Program-made: the position numbers and the translations under genes
Shown: one piece after another, positions 1 to 12,074 of the stretch
Position numbering within the stretch: position 1 is the stretch's first letter
How the letters are laid out: every line of letters starts with the position of its first letter
The notes under the pieces: model-generated
Databases searched by the model: none
What the model was told of the DNA's origin: nothing
Seen by the model: the letters and a program-made list of their open reading frames with translations, nothing else
Source of the DNA: Pyrenochaeta sp. MPI-SDFR-AT-0127
Lineage: Eukaryota; Ascomycota; Dothideomycetes; Pleosporales; Cucurbitariaceae
NCBI GenBank assembly: GCA_020747015.1
Contig: JAGTJM010000002.1
Span: forward strand, 558,001-622,000
Length of the DNA: 64,000 nucleotides
Direction: 5' to 3'

Positions 1-672
1 CGCCAAACCAGCTGCTTTCCGAGCACAAACATGATCGAGCCGCCGAACGCTTTGTGCCTTCTCCTCACTAGCTGGAGATTGTACTCGGAAACCAAACTAT
101 ACATCTCAAAACATCCGCAAATCTTTAAAGTGGATGTGGCGGTCATCGACGACCATTGGATTTGGCCGACATGGCGCATGATCCCAACACGGACAACCCA
201 CAATGTTATTGACAGTGTCGTGATCGACTTGATCCTTTGTTGTACCGAAGGCGAGCGGCAATTACAAACCAGCTGGCCACAGAACACTATCGATCTAACG
301 TTATTGCACGTCCTCCGTTACCTTAAGTCTCAAGGAGACCTCGGGATCAATATCAACAACCTCGTCATTAGCATCGACACCACAAGATACGGCAATGGAA
401 TCGAAACGATAAGCGAGGAAATCGTCCCACTCCGAAAGATAGATGGTCTTGCACATCTCAATTTTGATCCATTATACCCAATCGATGCTGAGAACTCTCG
501 CAATTTTCTTGGCCAGGTTCACGCTTTCCTAAAGACAATGATGGAATCCGATAACCTTAGCCCTGGTCTTGAGCAAACGCTCAAGCGCATTCGCAATATA
601 GTTTTCTGTGCCGATAAAGAAGTAACAGCAACCAACCTCGCCGTTTGCAGATCTGGGATTGTACGCTCATAA
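1..672 (+). CDS. Conserved hypothetical protein, 5' truncated by window edge
   Basis: The reading frame is open from the first base, so the ATG at 31 may be internal and the gene probably starts outside the window; it stops at 670-672. The visible 210-odd residues contain a segment around an IDDHWIWPTWR motif followed by CCTEGER. I associate this with a family of uncharacterised Pleosporales proteins that often carry an N-terminal F-box-like region. No catalytic motif, signal peptide or membrane segment is visible. The C-terminus is Arg/Lys-rich and ends soon after a predicted helix. No function can be assigned. Confidence 0.6.
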   Translation, partial: RQTSCFPSTNMIEPPNALCLLLTSWRLYSETKLYISKHPQIFKVDVAVIDDHWIWPTWRMIPTRTTHNVIDSVVIDLILCCTEGERQLQTSWPQNTIDLTLLHVLRYLKSQGDLGININNLVISIDTTRYGNGIETISEEIVPLRKIDGLAHLNFDPLYPIDAENSRNFLGQVHAFLKTMMESDNLSPGLEQTLKRIRNIVFCADKEVTATNLAVCRSGIVRS

Positions 673-1781
673 GAGAAGCCACCAAGGACAGCGTATCTCA
701 ATCGAACAGGGTGCCTTTCTGGGACAACATTGTACCAAATGGCCAGTTTAACCGTCACACATGCACACGTACCTACACTATCGGTTGCTGTAAGCTATAA
801 TGCAGCTTACGCGATTCAAGGGGTCAAACGTGTAACAGGTCACGTAGGTGATGAATATACATATAGCCATTCCTTATTGCGGTCGTTTTTGAAGTAGACT
901 CGATAGAATCCAATCCTACATTGATGTGCAAGAGTCAAATGTTAGAGGTTTTACATTAAGTGAAGTAGCTGCTTTCTTTCATAAAAGAAGCTAAAGCTGT
1001 AATTAATTTCGCGCGACAGATTTACTCGTAGTAATACTAAATACTGGTCATGGCTCTTGACAGATTCTGCAAAATCAAATGGAATTCAGACCTCCGCGGA
1101 CATCAATTGCGGTGCACCAACTTCCAAGCTTTGTCGAACTGAGCTGATAAGTATCGTATCATGATCAAGCTGCGCAAATAAGCAGGTTTCGAAAATACTC
1201 AGCTCTTGTCCTCAAGGCATACCAGTGTATATTGGCCTACCACCTCAGCGAAGACACAAATTCAATTATAGTGACTCCAATTATTTTTGAACTGATGCGA
1301 CGCAATGGACTGATCCTTCATGTTTTTGACAGAGAAACTCAATTGACCGCCCAAAATGTTTGTCAGTCGCCCTCTCATGAGCGCCTATGTTCTTGGTCGT
1401 CACTCTCGTCACATATTTCAAAAACACTGGACCTAACGTAGACCTGGAACAAAGAACATCAGGTTGTTGGCTGGAACGGATATCCAGATGACGACCTCGG
1501 ATATATGGCAAATATTTGGGATGCATTTGTGAAGCACGTACACCACAAAGCCTGCAATTCCATCAGTGATGTATAAATCCGTCATCACGTGCGACCTCGT
1601 CACACCCCACTTGCATGTGCCTCAACCAGTTTGATTGGCTGTGGGATGACGATGGGATTTCACAAGCATACATTCCCCACTGTTTTAGGGATAATTACTT
1701 GTCGTGAGCAATCTTTCGAATTGTTGTCGCTACGTGAAGGTGACGCCTGGTGACGAACAATGAAAATGCAGACCATCACGT
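673..1781. other. Intergenic region, no gene seen
   Basis: About 1.1 kb of AT-rich DNA with only short open frames that lack ATG starts or codon-like composition. The last 60 bases lie just upstream of the MARVEL-like gene and probably contain its promoter or 5' UTR. Confidence 0.5.
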
Positions 1782-2690
1782 ATGGTTACAGACAGTGCCA
1801 CAGGTACATATAAACCCACTGCCTCGTTTTCTTTTCATTCCACACCATCGCATAAACTCAATTCGCAGGCGTCTCTATCCCAAGACCTCATTTACGAAGA
1901 TCAGCCCATTACGGCTCGTCATCAAGCACCCATCGACGGCCCTGTCGACTACCCCGTTGCCGACAAGCGCGACCAGACTGGTCTTCTTACACGCTTCGTT
2001 CCCAATTCTCTCAAGAACATATCCTTCTACCGCCTACTATTGCGCCTGTCGCGCCTTTTGCAATTCGTCTCCTCTGTTGTCTCTCTTGGTATCTTCTCCC
2101 AGCGCCTTTTCAAAGTCTACCGCCTTGTCAACAGCATCAAAACACGCCGTGGCGTTAATGGGTCCTATGGTGCCGTTGAGGGTATTCTTGCAGCTGCTGT
2201 TCTCTATACGTTGATTACGACGCTATTTGGATGCATCAAAAAGAGTTCCAACCCTGGAGGAAGAGGCCTGCGTTGGCTTTGGGTGCTACTCGATCTCCTC
2301 TTTGTCGGAGCCTTCATCGCAGTTACTGTTATCACCCGTCCTAACGGTGGACTCGCTGGTGCGCGATACTGTTACAGCCCGAGGAGGCTTGCAGATGGCA
2401 CCAATTCAAATACTGTTACCGGCGAGACAGCGAATGCTCAAGATGATTCTTGCAATCTGCCTTGGGGAACATTCATCTTGGCTATTATCAGCACGTACGT
2501 TCGATCCAAACCACTAATGATTACGCTTAGATGCTAATGATTGACTAGTCTTCTCCATGCTATCACTGCTTCATTCCACGAGATCAAGGATCATCGTCAC
2601 AGAAACAGAATCGATCATGAGAAGCATATTGCTCATGAGCAACACGCTAATGGAGCTATGCCAGCTACTCATGACAATGTCCGTTGTTAA
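1782..2690 (+). CDS. Four-helix membrane protein, MARVEL-like
   Basis: Two exons, 1782-2494 and 2549-2690. The 54-base intron has a GTACGT donor, a GCTAATGA branch site and a TAG acceptor. The product is about 284 residues. A hydrophilic N-terminus of about 75 residues is followed by four hydrophobic segments: one after LLLRLSRLLQF, one around GILAAAVLYTLITTLFG, one around WVLLDLLFVGAFIAV, and one spanning the splice junction (PWGTFILAIIST then LLHAITASFHE). The tail is His-rich. The four-helix arrangement and the CNLPW...F motif before helix four fit fungal MARVEL-domain proteins of plasma membrane or vesicles, whose roles are mostly unknown. The start is uncertain: a TATAAA at 1809-1814 lies downstream of the ATG used here, and no other in-frame ATG occurs before the first helix. 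Confidence 0.7.
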
Positions 2691-3146
2691 GAGTCAGAAA
2701 TGCGCCATTCGGCGTGTGGGGTCTGTAATGATGTGGAATGACCAAGTCTAATGTATACGATACCCAGTTTGTAATTAGCAGGTAATAGGGACTCAAATTT
2801 GGGTGCCCACATAGCAGCAATGTAACAAATACATGTGAAGAGTAGCAGATTTTACTGCGTAGTCATCTTAAGGCCGTATGTGTCTGCCTATCCGTTGAAG
2901 GTAGCTTGACAAATTTATTGTATCCTAGTTGACCCCTCTCATTTTCTGAACCTTAAACAGAATGCACGAGAACGCCCAATCAATAACCAAAATGTATTCC
3001 AGAATATACTGTATGTCTTCGATGTATTATTTCACAGCGTTTCAAAAAGTATATGAGACCGTCGTAGCTGCTTCTAATCCTGTTACATGATGTCAAGCTA
3101 ACCGCCCCCTCCCACGTCGAGTGTTTCCTAAACACCGCTATTAAAC
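2691..3146. other. Convergent 3' intergenic region
   Basis: AT-rich spacer between two convergent genes. I see nothing in it beyond probable 3' untranslated sequence. Confidence 0.5.
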
Positions 3147-4697
3147 CTACACTCTTACAAATAATTCCCGATTCATCATCAATCGGACTACTAAGATCAA
3201 ACCGGCACTTGCCATTGTTAGAGATCCCGCATAAAATATCGCCGGCCGATATGCCGAAAGTCCAGCTTCTGTGCCGCCATAGGCATCCAGTAGATACCCC
3301 GCGATAGGCGATCCCTGGTAGAGTATTAGACTTTGGAAAATAACTAAGTGTTTGGATCGATTAGGAATTCCGTACCATAAAGTACCCAAAAAACCACGAT
3401 GTCGATAGCGTGGACATAGTGGTCGCAAGTTGGCCATCTCCAAAAACGGCACCTACGACGACTGGCATCAGACTGAAGTAACCACCAGATCCCATGCCAT
3501 TCAATATAGCGAAGAAAGTGACCATTCCTAGTGAATTTGCGAACGGCCAGAGTGAAAGTGCGCTGATACCAACGACAAGGAGTGAGAATAGCAGGCTATT
3601 CACAGGACCTAGGAGGGCGTCTGCTCCAAATCCCATGCCGATACGGCCGACCGCCGAAGCGATATTCCACGCTGCAAGAACTGCAGCACCGACTTGAGTG
3701 GATAAACCAACAGATGTGACATAAAGCGGTAGCAAGAATGGTGGTACGAAGAGGGGAAACGTTGCTATTGCGCCCATAAAGAGCATGACAAGAAATTTAG
3801 GGCTTCGTACCAGGCGCCTGTATTTTCGGGTCAGTAAAGCCACTATGTGTTATGCTGCCTTTTTTCACCAAGGGAGAACACACCATTGCATATTTGCAAC
3901 TGCACGACGTGGCCCCGTAGGTGCTTTGAGGAAGTATGAAGCTGGAAGGCAGATGGCCCATGCCGACACTCCGAGAATCTTCAAGGCTGTTTCTAGTCCA
4001 ACGACGGCAATCAATTTCTCTAAAGAGAGCGAAATTACAGCAGAGCCAATTCCAGCACCGCCGAAAACAATGCCGGTCGCTATTCCGCGCTTCTTTTTGA
4101 ACCAAAGAGAAGGCACAGTGGCCGCAGGCTATTGACACATATTAAAATGACACATACATCAATGAAGTAGAGAAGACATTTACTTACTAGGAATACTAAG
4201 GCAGCTCCAGTACCAAACAAAAAGCCTTGTGTGATAAACATAGCAGGCACCGATTTCGTTGACCAGCCGGCGGTAAACTCCCCTAAACCAAGTAGTATGC
4301 TACCAATAAATGCAGTGGCTCTGTAACCAATACGCCGAATGATACGCGCTGTAATAGTGCCAGTGAGAGGAGATATCGCTGCTGCAACAGATCCGATAAA
4401 GGATAACGTTGGGACGCTTGCCAGGTGGCGACGCTCAAGATGAAGTTGGACAATGCCATACGAATACACAATGCCAAGATAGACGAAGAATATGGCCGAG
4501 CCAGCTATGACTACAGGCCAGCCTTCTTTACTGTCCCATTCATTGATTTCGTGAGTCTCTTGTTCTGGCGTTGGGGCAGCCACGCTATGGGTGTGAGTCT
4601 GATTCCGGGGCAGCTGTTCGAGTGCGATCCCATCCTGGCTGTCGTATTGGAAACCTGTGGTAGACCGCAATGCTGTAACCGTCTGTGTTGAACTCAT
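3147..4697 (-). CDS. MFS monocarboxylate-type transporter
   Basis: Four exons on the minus strand: 4188-4697, 3882-4128, 3386-3842 and 3147-3330, giving 465 residues, the usual size for this family. The start is the ATG at 4697; the longer frame begins only at a GTG. After a hydrophilic N-terminus, the first helix follows EWDSKEGWPVVIAGS. The FKKKRGIATGIVFGGAGIG motif after helix 4 is typical of the MCT/MCH family (monocarboxylate or riboflavin-type porters). Twelve membrane segments can be counted across the exons, and the late GSPIAGYLLDAYGG matches the family's conserved end of helix 10/11. Exons 1 to 3 join in phase with canonical introns, but the second donor (GTGTTC) is less usual and could be off by a few bases. 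The substrate cannot be read from sequence. It is probably in the plasma membrane. Confidence 0.85.
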
Positions 4698-7033
4698 TTC
4701 TGGTGTTAATTTTATTGATGAGGAAGAACAGCCAAATTCGAGTTCTACGTTTGCGCACCCCGCACCGCCCTTGACGCCCTTCACGCCTTGTGGTTGTAGC
4801 CGAGTTCGGTAGACCTACCCTAGCTTATCTCTAGCTCAATTTATGGCGCTGCAGCACCAATAGTGCCTCTGGATCAATACGCCATATTTATCTGCTCTCA
4901 TTTCTCTTTGAGGTTTGTGCATCATGGTACAACAATGAAAACTTCTATAGCATTAATCTCAGTCCCATGCTACCCACTTGGATCCAGTAGAGTGCTTGTA
5001 GATGGTGGGATTTTAACTGCCCTTCAAACTACTTATCGACGCGTCAAGATTTTGATAGAGTAGGAAGCTCAAGAAGTCAAAATTTACCTAAGTACCCGCA
5101 CGATGTAATGTTTCTTTCGGAGATGGTACCAGACCTGTGCAAGCATGTTGGATATAGCATAAAACAGTTCGTGTTCAATATTAAAATCATTTCACGATCT
5201 CGACATACAAAAACAAGCTGCAATCATCCTGCGTCATTATATAATGTCGCATGCTGGCCAGTTTCTCCAGTATTGATTTGAGAAGCTCGCAGATAGAACC
5301 AGAATAGCCGGTGACGATAGGTTTTTTTTAAAGACCTAGCGCTCCAAAGCGCATCCGCCATGGATTTGTAAAAGATGAAGCAATGTTCTAGGAAGTGGAT
5401 CTTTTGGACTCACTACTGTTGCTTCATTCTCATCAATTACTGGCTTCTCTGGCAGGTCGCACTTGTATATAACAATTATTATCTTGGGCTAAACCGGACA
5501 TACACATCCGTTTCTGAATTCTCGCGCCGCTTCTTTAGGAAAGGACATGACTCAGTTTTGATGTTTCTTCGAAACTGCGCTAGATGGTGCGGAAAGCGTC
5601 ACAAATCATATGAAACCATAGGGTTATCAAATTGGAAGTAGTTCGGCATTGTGCCGAGAAGGTGCCAGATTTGACTGTCTTTAAGGCTCAATTAGTAATG
5701 ATCAGCGTTGTCACTTCTATGATTTGCACCAACATTCGCGAATTCAAACCATGTTTTGAGATTTGTTACAGCTATTTCAACGGATAATGTAGAACGGGCA
5801 ATCCATCACGAAAGTTGGTTGTACAAGCTTAAGACTTACAGGGAGAAAGTGAAAATTTTGCAGACCATAGAGATGACAGAACATGAACAAGATATGAAAG
5901 TTAGACCAGACGATAGGTATGTGAAACAACCAACCTGTGCATCAGACTTAGTGCCTGAGTGCTGATTTGTCGATGATGTACCACAATGAAAACAGTCAAT
6001 CTACTCTTAAAGTATTTGTCGCCATAAAATAATTCTATTGGACATGCAAATGTTCGGGAGCCGATAGCCAGAAATGGACGGTGGCAAGTCCGGTAGTTAG
6101 TATGAAGTTTGATATCATCATGACACCAAACTCTATCCAAGCCTATGCATACAGTTATGCAAGTAGTTTTGATCTAATTGACCCGTGTTTCATTGTTTTA
6201 CGTTCCTTTACTTGTATGTCCAAAATTTACATCTTCAGGGACGGGGACCTCCTACATAGAGATTAGTTTCACGTTATTGTTCTACTAGTCTTCAATTGTC
6301 TTGGGTGTCAAGCCCGCTCCATTAAAACTCAACAAGCCCAAAGAGTCACCCATAGAGGCTTGCTAAGTACTAATCATATAATCGCAGTGATTTTGTCGCA
6401 TTTGCAAGATGTCGGATCGAGCGGTACGTTGTGACTTAGACGAAACCTAGAGGAAGCCATATGCTTTGCTGCAGCTACCCCTGTATCTCTCCGCATGCGA
6501 GTCTTGCTTGAAGCTTAGATTTCACGTAAATGATTATGCAATCTTCTATTTTCTCGACGCCCTGCATCGTTTGTTCTACAAAAAATCTCTTTCGGTCTGC
6601 GCTGCGCAAACCGAACGTTTAGATTGGTGGACTATCCACCAAGTACTACGAGTCATGATTGTGAAACCCTGGCCCATGGTCTACAGGATCAGCCGCCCAA
6701 CATTAACCTCATGTAGATTGTGAGCCGAACGGCGCGCACGGGAGGAGGCATTTGACGGGTGGACACCAGGGAAGTGGATACGCGCAATAAGCGGGCCGAG
6801 ATCATGCCATTGAGAACTCTGTGGTGTCAAAATACGCTGAAATGCAGTATGTGCGAGGCAAATGATGGTATTTCGATAAGGGGCTTGTATTTCATCGATT
6901 ACGGTAACAGGAGAAGCGGACTAAAATTCGAACCTTACAGACTAGAAACTAGGGCAACAGAACTTCTGAGGGCGTATTGTTATGGTTGCTGTTCGCCCGA
7001 TGGCAAATGATTTGTGACGTGCTTCAAATCTGC
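4698..7033. other. 2.3 kb intergenic region without a supported gene
   Basis: AT-rich sequence with many short frames, none with family resemblance or convincing splice structure. A weak internal similarity exists between about 4918-4950 and 5966-6000 (both contain a run like GTACMACAATGAAAAC), which could be a trace of an old duplication or repeat. No gene is called. Confidence 0.45.
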
Positions 7034-8606
7034 TTAAAAGTTGGGTTGCCAGCTCTCTCTATCCTTATGCCCCCCAGGCCTTACGTCTGATTTGACCACG
7101 CGCGTCTGAGTTCTTAGGATGCTGCCCGTTCCGGTTGGTGTGATTATAGCTTTCACCGAGTTCGCATCACCCTCTGACCCTTCTTCAATCCTCTCCTCGC
7201 TTCCAATACTAACACTATCCTCGTCCCCCATGCGGTTATAGCTCTTTGTACGCTTGGAACTAATTGTCTTGAGCTCGGATTGTAATTTCTGTGAATTGTT
7301 TCCGTATCCTGCAGCAGGTTTGCGACTGCCACTACGAATGGACGACTCGCCAATGAGGCGTGGGGCAATGTGACGAAAGAAAAGACGCATAATGGGGAGG
7401 CATCCAGTTATTATTACGAGGTTGGCTTCTATGAGGCTGTGATTTGTGTTAGAGTTTTCTAGAGCATTGACGGAATTGGAAAAAGGATGAACGGCACAAC
7501 TTACATCCATATGCCAGGTGTTACGATTGCCCAGGTCTGATCAATAGTTTTGAGCATCGGGAAGAGAAGTACAAGGCGTACAGCACTAGTTACACACGTT
7601 CTATCACAAATTGTTAGCTTTAGTAGCCATAGTGACAGGGTACGGGTCCTTACGCAGAGCCTACGCCAAATATGCAAATCAACCCAACTTTCTGAACCCT
7701 CGGCATCTGCAGCCGCACAATCATAGGTATCGGCAGAACTAGTAATATGATATCCGTGAGTATGTTTAGAACGGCGGTCGCCATATACAGTGGCGTACGG
7801 TTGATGCAAGTTCCCTCCGTTATGGCAATATCGTAGCTCTTCATGAATGGGGTACAAGCGAAGATCAAGGGAAATACTAGTGCGATGTTGTAGCCAACAA
7901 CGAGGAACATGTTGGCGTAGATGCATAGGCGAAACCAACGAAGGCGCGAAAGTCTGAGATAGAAGAAGAGGAGGGAAAACTTCGCACATGCCAGAAATGG
8001 GCAGTAAAGAATGCTCGCTACACTGATCAACTGTGGTAAAATTTAGATATGAATCCTTGAAAGTGATGTTTTGTACTAACGTTGAGAGTCGAGTTGACTT
8101 GATGGCCTGTAAGTTCCCATATGTGGATACCTAGAGTGCCTCTACCGTATTGGACTATGGAAAGGTCAGCATTCGTACGACGGGTGAATCTTGAAGGGAG
8201 GGCTGACAAAGAATGACAACCTGGATAGCTACAGAAAAACCCTAACAACAGATCTCGCAGTCAGTATTAACATAATTTTAGTGACCACTGCTATCCTTCT
8301 CAGGGTATACGAACCCATGCGAATATAAGTGCTCCTGTTCACGTGTTAGATGCCAAACGCTGTGATAGAGGATTCCTTTTCTCGGGCACGAGGATAATCA
8401 GGCACGAATCCCTACTCACCATCATCAGCGGCAAAACTCCGTGCCAGTATTGTCTTCGTATAGATCCTGATGCATAAGAACGTTGTAGCAATGATCATGC
8501 CGACAACACCGATCCAGAAATTCGCTGCTTCACCCGATCTTTCCGGGTTTTGAAGATTGACCACGTAGCCATCTGGAGCAGGAAACACAGGCTGATCCAT
8601 ATCCAT
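7034..8606 (-). CDS. Pth11-like / rhodopsin-domain integral membrane protein
   Basis: Minus-strand gene of about six exons. Exon 1 is 8420-8606 (ATG at 8606), then short exons near 8228, 8150 and 8090, then a main exon starting near 8035 that ends FGVGSA, an exon with TSAVRLVLLFPMLKTIDQTW, and a last exon of about 7034-7440. A hydrophobic first helix follows FWIGVVGMIIATTFLCIRIYTK. The conserved YGRGTLGIHIWEL loop, the YIAL-type helices, the CINRTPLYMATAVLNILTDIILLVLPIPMI block and the TSAVRL block follow the order seen in fungal seven-helix rhodopsin-domain (Pth11-like) proteins. No CFEM domain precedes them. The C-terminal tail is Ser/Lys-rich and cytoplasmic. These proteins are thought to be surface receptors, but ligands are unknown. 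The boundaries of exons 2 and 3 are the least certain part. Confidence 0.75.
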
Positions 8607-9523
8607 CTTGATGAGTCCTGGTTGGAAGAAGTGCCGCTCAATTGTGGGCTACTGTAGTCTTTTCAGTAATCCGGCCCAGAGTAGTGTTCTCATAGACCTG
8701 ATGCGTGTGCGCTCTCCCTATTGCCCCCTTCAGGGTGGCAAGTCATCTACTATCGCACATGATGTTATATCACTACACATATAGTGTACATGATTGGTGA
8801 TAGAGGCGCACTGATAGCGCAAACGGCTGCCGGCATTTGGTCGACGCTAGCGCTCGGTAGCTCAATGTCATTGTCGGAGGTTATACGCAATTCCTTCGAA
8901 GAACAATCTGGCCACTCAAACACGTGGAGCTCGGCACTATGGTTACATGTGAACATTCGCCATGTGTTATGGGTCCGCTGTTCCTGACTTGATCGACCCA
9001 GCGCAGTGGTAATCCCCCAGTCACTCGGAAAGTGAGCACCAATGAGGTTAGCTCAATGTACCATTCGCGCACCATGAACATGCGAAGTAGTTAATGCTAG
9101 ACCATGTTAGTGACTCGAATAGGAAATGCCGAGTGGCAAGGAAACATGAGCCTGCATATATGAACTATAGGGTATCCACAACGTCTGGAATGCAGGACGG
9201 ATGTTCTTCCTGATACTATATGACACGCATTTAGTAGCTCACAATCAAGCTGGCGCATGGAAAAATTCACCATTTAAGATAATACTACGAGAAGAGTGTA
9301 TGCGTGTGCAGCTCTCTATCAGGGGGCATTGGCCGAGGGCGAAAAGTACCCTGAGATTTGTTTAGGGCCGTGTCTCTAGCCTCGGAAGGCAGACCGGTAC
9401 AGCCTCGCGCGCTTTCTGTCGACCAGATCAAAATCTCGGCGCATCCCGTAGTTATAGAAGAGTTCGTCTCGTCCATCTCCTTTGTCTTGACTCTCGATTC
9501 TTCACTAGAACCTGTCAGCCTCA
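8607..9523. other. Shared upstream region between divergent genes
   Basis: About 0.9 kb between the divergently transcribed receptor and the FAD oxidase; it presumably contains both promoters. Only short antisense frames occur and none is supported. Confidence 0.45.
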
Positions 9524-11218
9524 ATGTTCAACCTCAAGACAGCACTGCTCGCGTCAGCATTTTTTCCGTTTACTCGAGCTCAAAATGAGACCTCTGAAGT
9601 AGTGGACTCGTATGGCTCATGTGTAAGGCTATAATACTCTAGAATTGTCGTAATCATCAGGCTGACATATCTATTATAGTGCGCGGCCCTGTCTATAAGC
9701 GCACTTCAGAACCGCCTGCTCTTCCCGGGACAGACTGCATTCGAATCCCGCATCAACTCATACTTCGACATCAAGCAGCAAGCATTGAAACCAAACTGTC
9801 TCGTCCAACCCAGAGATTCTAAAGAGGTTGCTCTTACCGTCAAGATCTTGACTTCCGCGAACCTCGTGAAACCGTGTAAATTCGCCATTCGCAGTGGAGG
9901 TCATACTCCCTTTGCTGGTGCTTCGAATATTGAGGATGGGGTGACTCTTGATTTGCAGTATCTTAGCGCCGTTGAGTACGATGAAAACAATAGCCTTGTC
10001 AAAGTTGGCCCAGGGGCGCAATGGAATGACGTTTTTAGCACTTTGGAGCCACTGGGCGTCATCACGACAGGCGGTCGTTCATCAACTGTTGGTGTTGGTG
10101 GTCTGACTCTCGGGGGTGGCATCAGCTACTTTTCTCCTGAGTATGGGCTAATTTGCGATAACGTCCTGGAATTCGAGGTCGTGCTTGCTAATGGTAGCAT
10201 TGTCACAGCAAGTCAGACGAAGAATTCCGACCTCTTCACTGTCCTTAAGGGTGGTAACAACAACTTCGGCATCGTAACAAACTTCAAGTTCGCGACGTTT
10301 GACTATGACGGGTTATGGGGAGGTCTCGTTATATATCCCGAATCGACAATCCAGGATCATTTTAAGGCTCTTATCAACTTCTCTAACAATGTTGATAAGA
10401 ACCCCAAAGGCGCTGCTATCGTCATGCCAGTTTACCAAAGCGCTGTGGGAGCAGATTTGATTTTGAACGCATACGATTACGCTGAGCCCGTGCCAAGGCC
10501 CGCTGCATATGACGAGTTTCTTGCTATTCCTGGGAATATTTCTGATAGCACTGGAATCAGAAATATGTCCGATTTAGCGGCAGAGTTAGCCGGTGCTACG
10601 ACTCATAGGTATGTCGTAATTGTTGCAGATGTGGTCCTGCTGAGACTGACAGAACTTTAGTGTCTACTTTGGTACCCTCACGTTCGCTAACGATTTGCGA
10701 GTTATGACCAAGGCTCACGAGATCTATCTGGACGTATTAGCAGGCTTGAAGGCAAAGGCAACTGGTGATTGGGGTATCTACGTCCTATACCAGCCTCTTC
10801 CGCCAGCATACTGGAGGAACAGCGCTGCGAAGGGCGGAAATGTGCTTGGCCTTGAGCGCTTCAATGACCAAGTTCTGTGTCGTAAGTTAATCACTGACAA
10901 TGCTCTCTCGAACGCGTTAGATACTGATTACTCATCATAGTATACCAGCCATACATCTCATGGCAAGGAGCCGAACAGGACGCGCTCTTTCAAGGCGCCG
11001 GAGCAGAGTTGATCAACAGGATCCGCGCGTATGCTGTCAGCATTGGCGCAGATAATCCTTATCTTTATCTTGATTATGCAGATGAGACGCAGGACCCGCT
11101 AAAGAGTTATGGAGATGAGAATGTGAAGAAGATGAAAGCAGCCGCAAAGAAATATGACCCATACGGTGTCTTTCAAACGCTTGTACCCGGAGGTTTCAAA
11201 ATCTCAAAGGTCCAGTAA
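9524..11218 (+). CDS. Secreted FAD-linked oxidoreductase, berberine-bridge (BBE) type
   Basis: Four exons: 9524-9622, 9680-10608, 10661-10881 and 10941-11218, giving 508 residues. The first 19 residues (MFNLKTALLASAFFPFTRA) are a signal peptide, and the next exon opens with the CCAAL motif common to secreted fungal BBE enzymes. The PCMH-type FAD domain shows RSGGHTPFAG, whose histidine (about residue 108) is the expected 8-alpha histidyl FAD attachment. It also has GGRSSTVGVGGLTLGGGISYFS and GGNNNFGIVT. The cysteine used for second covalent attachment in bicovalent enzymes is absent. The C-terminus, YDPYGVFQTLVPGGFKI, is the BBE domain. Relatives oxidise hydroxynicotine, carbohydrates or metabolite intermediates with oxygen. 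It lies at the left end of a run of metabolic enzymes, so a role in catabolism or specialised metabolism is likely; the substrate is unknown. Confidence 0.92.
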
Positions 11219-12074
11219 CAAATCGACCTTTCGCCCGGGAGTTCTTCTTCACTGTATGTATGTCGTAAAGAAAGTAATTTGCGATGAATAATTTGATCTT
11301 CACCGCATTAGATTCAAACTCTTCAAGCTTGAGAATATTTCAAGTGGCAAACAATTACTACACGTGGGGCCTGTATCTTTGAGTGACTCGCTATGACTGC
11401 CCTAGATCTCACTAAAAGTTTCTGAAATCCGGCTTAAACGTATGCCGTAGCTTCAAGTTATAGACTTGAGCTTATAAAAATGAACCAGATGTAATTCATG
11501 CGCCACTGAAATGTCACCAGCGGAGTCTACAATTTTGTAACAATACGCTGAACTGTGAGCTTTGTTGTTAGTATATGCAAGTCTGCGACGTTGGAGGATC
11601 CACATCGTCGAAAAAAACGTGAAGGGTAGGGAAAGCACTTCTTGCTGTTATGTGAAATCATGGTGGTAGAGAACATCACAAGACTCCTTGTTCCTTTTCG
11701 TTTTAGGCGCAAGTAACACTAACTCCTACGCAAAACCTGATGTCAAAGTCCACCGTCACATAGAGTACGCCCACCAATAGATCCACTAGAGCGTCTAGCA
11801 TCACGTGCTACAGGTCTGCATAGCATTGTACCAAAAGGTCCCCGTCATTAGTATCTGCGAACAGAGTTGTCATCAAAGTACCATGATACTGGGTGTTGCG
11901 ACATGGGAAAGTATATCACATCTGGTTGGGTCGAAATGCGATTTCCGCGTTGTTCCACAAGATGAGGCGTTCGAAGCGTTCGAAGATGAGAAGTTCTGGA
12001 TTTAGGTTAAGGAGACAGAGCTAATCTTTAAAATAAAACAAGTGTAACTGTTTTATCATATATCTACAATGTCT
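11219..12074. other. Convergent intergenic region, no gene seen
   Basis: About 850 bases between convergent genes. A 66-residue frame near 11805 has no recognisable features and is not called. Confidence 0.5.

Noticed and set aside
1281..1526. Short overlapping frames on both strands near 1.2-1.5 kb
   Set aside because: They start at non-ATG codons and show no family features or splice context.
6925..6990. GGTTCGAAT box on the minus strand resembling a tRNA B box
   Set aside because: Flanking bases do not form a T stem and no A box or acceptor stem is found.
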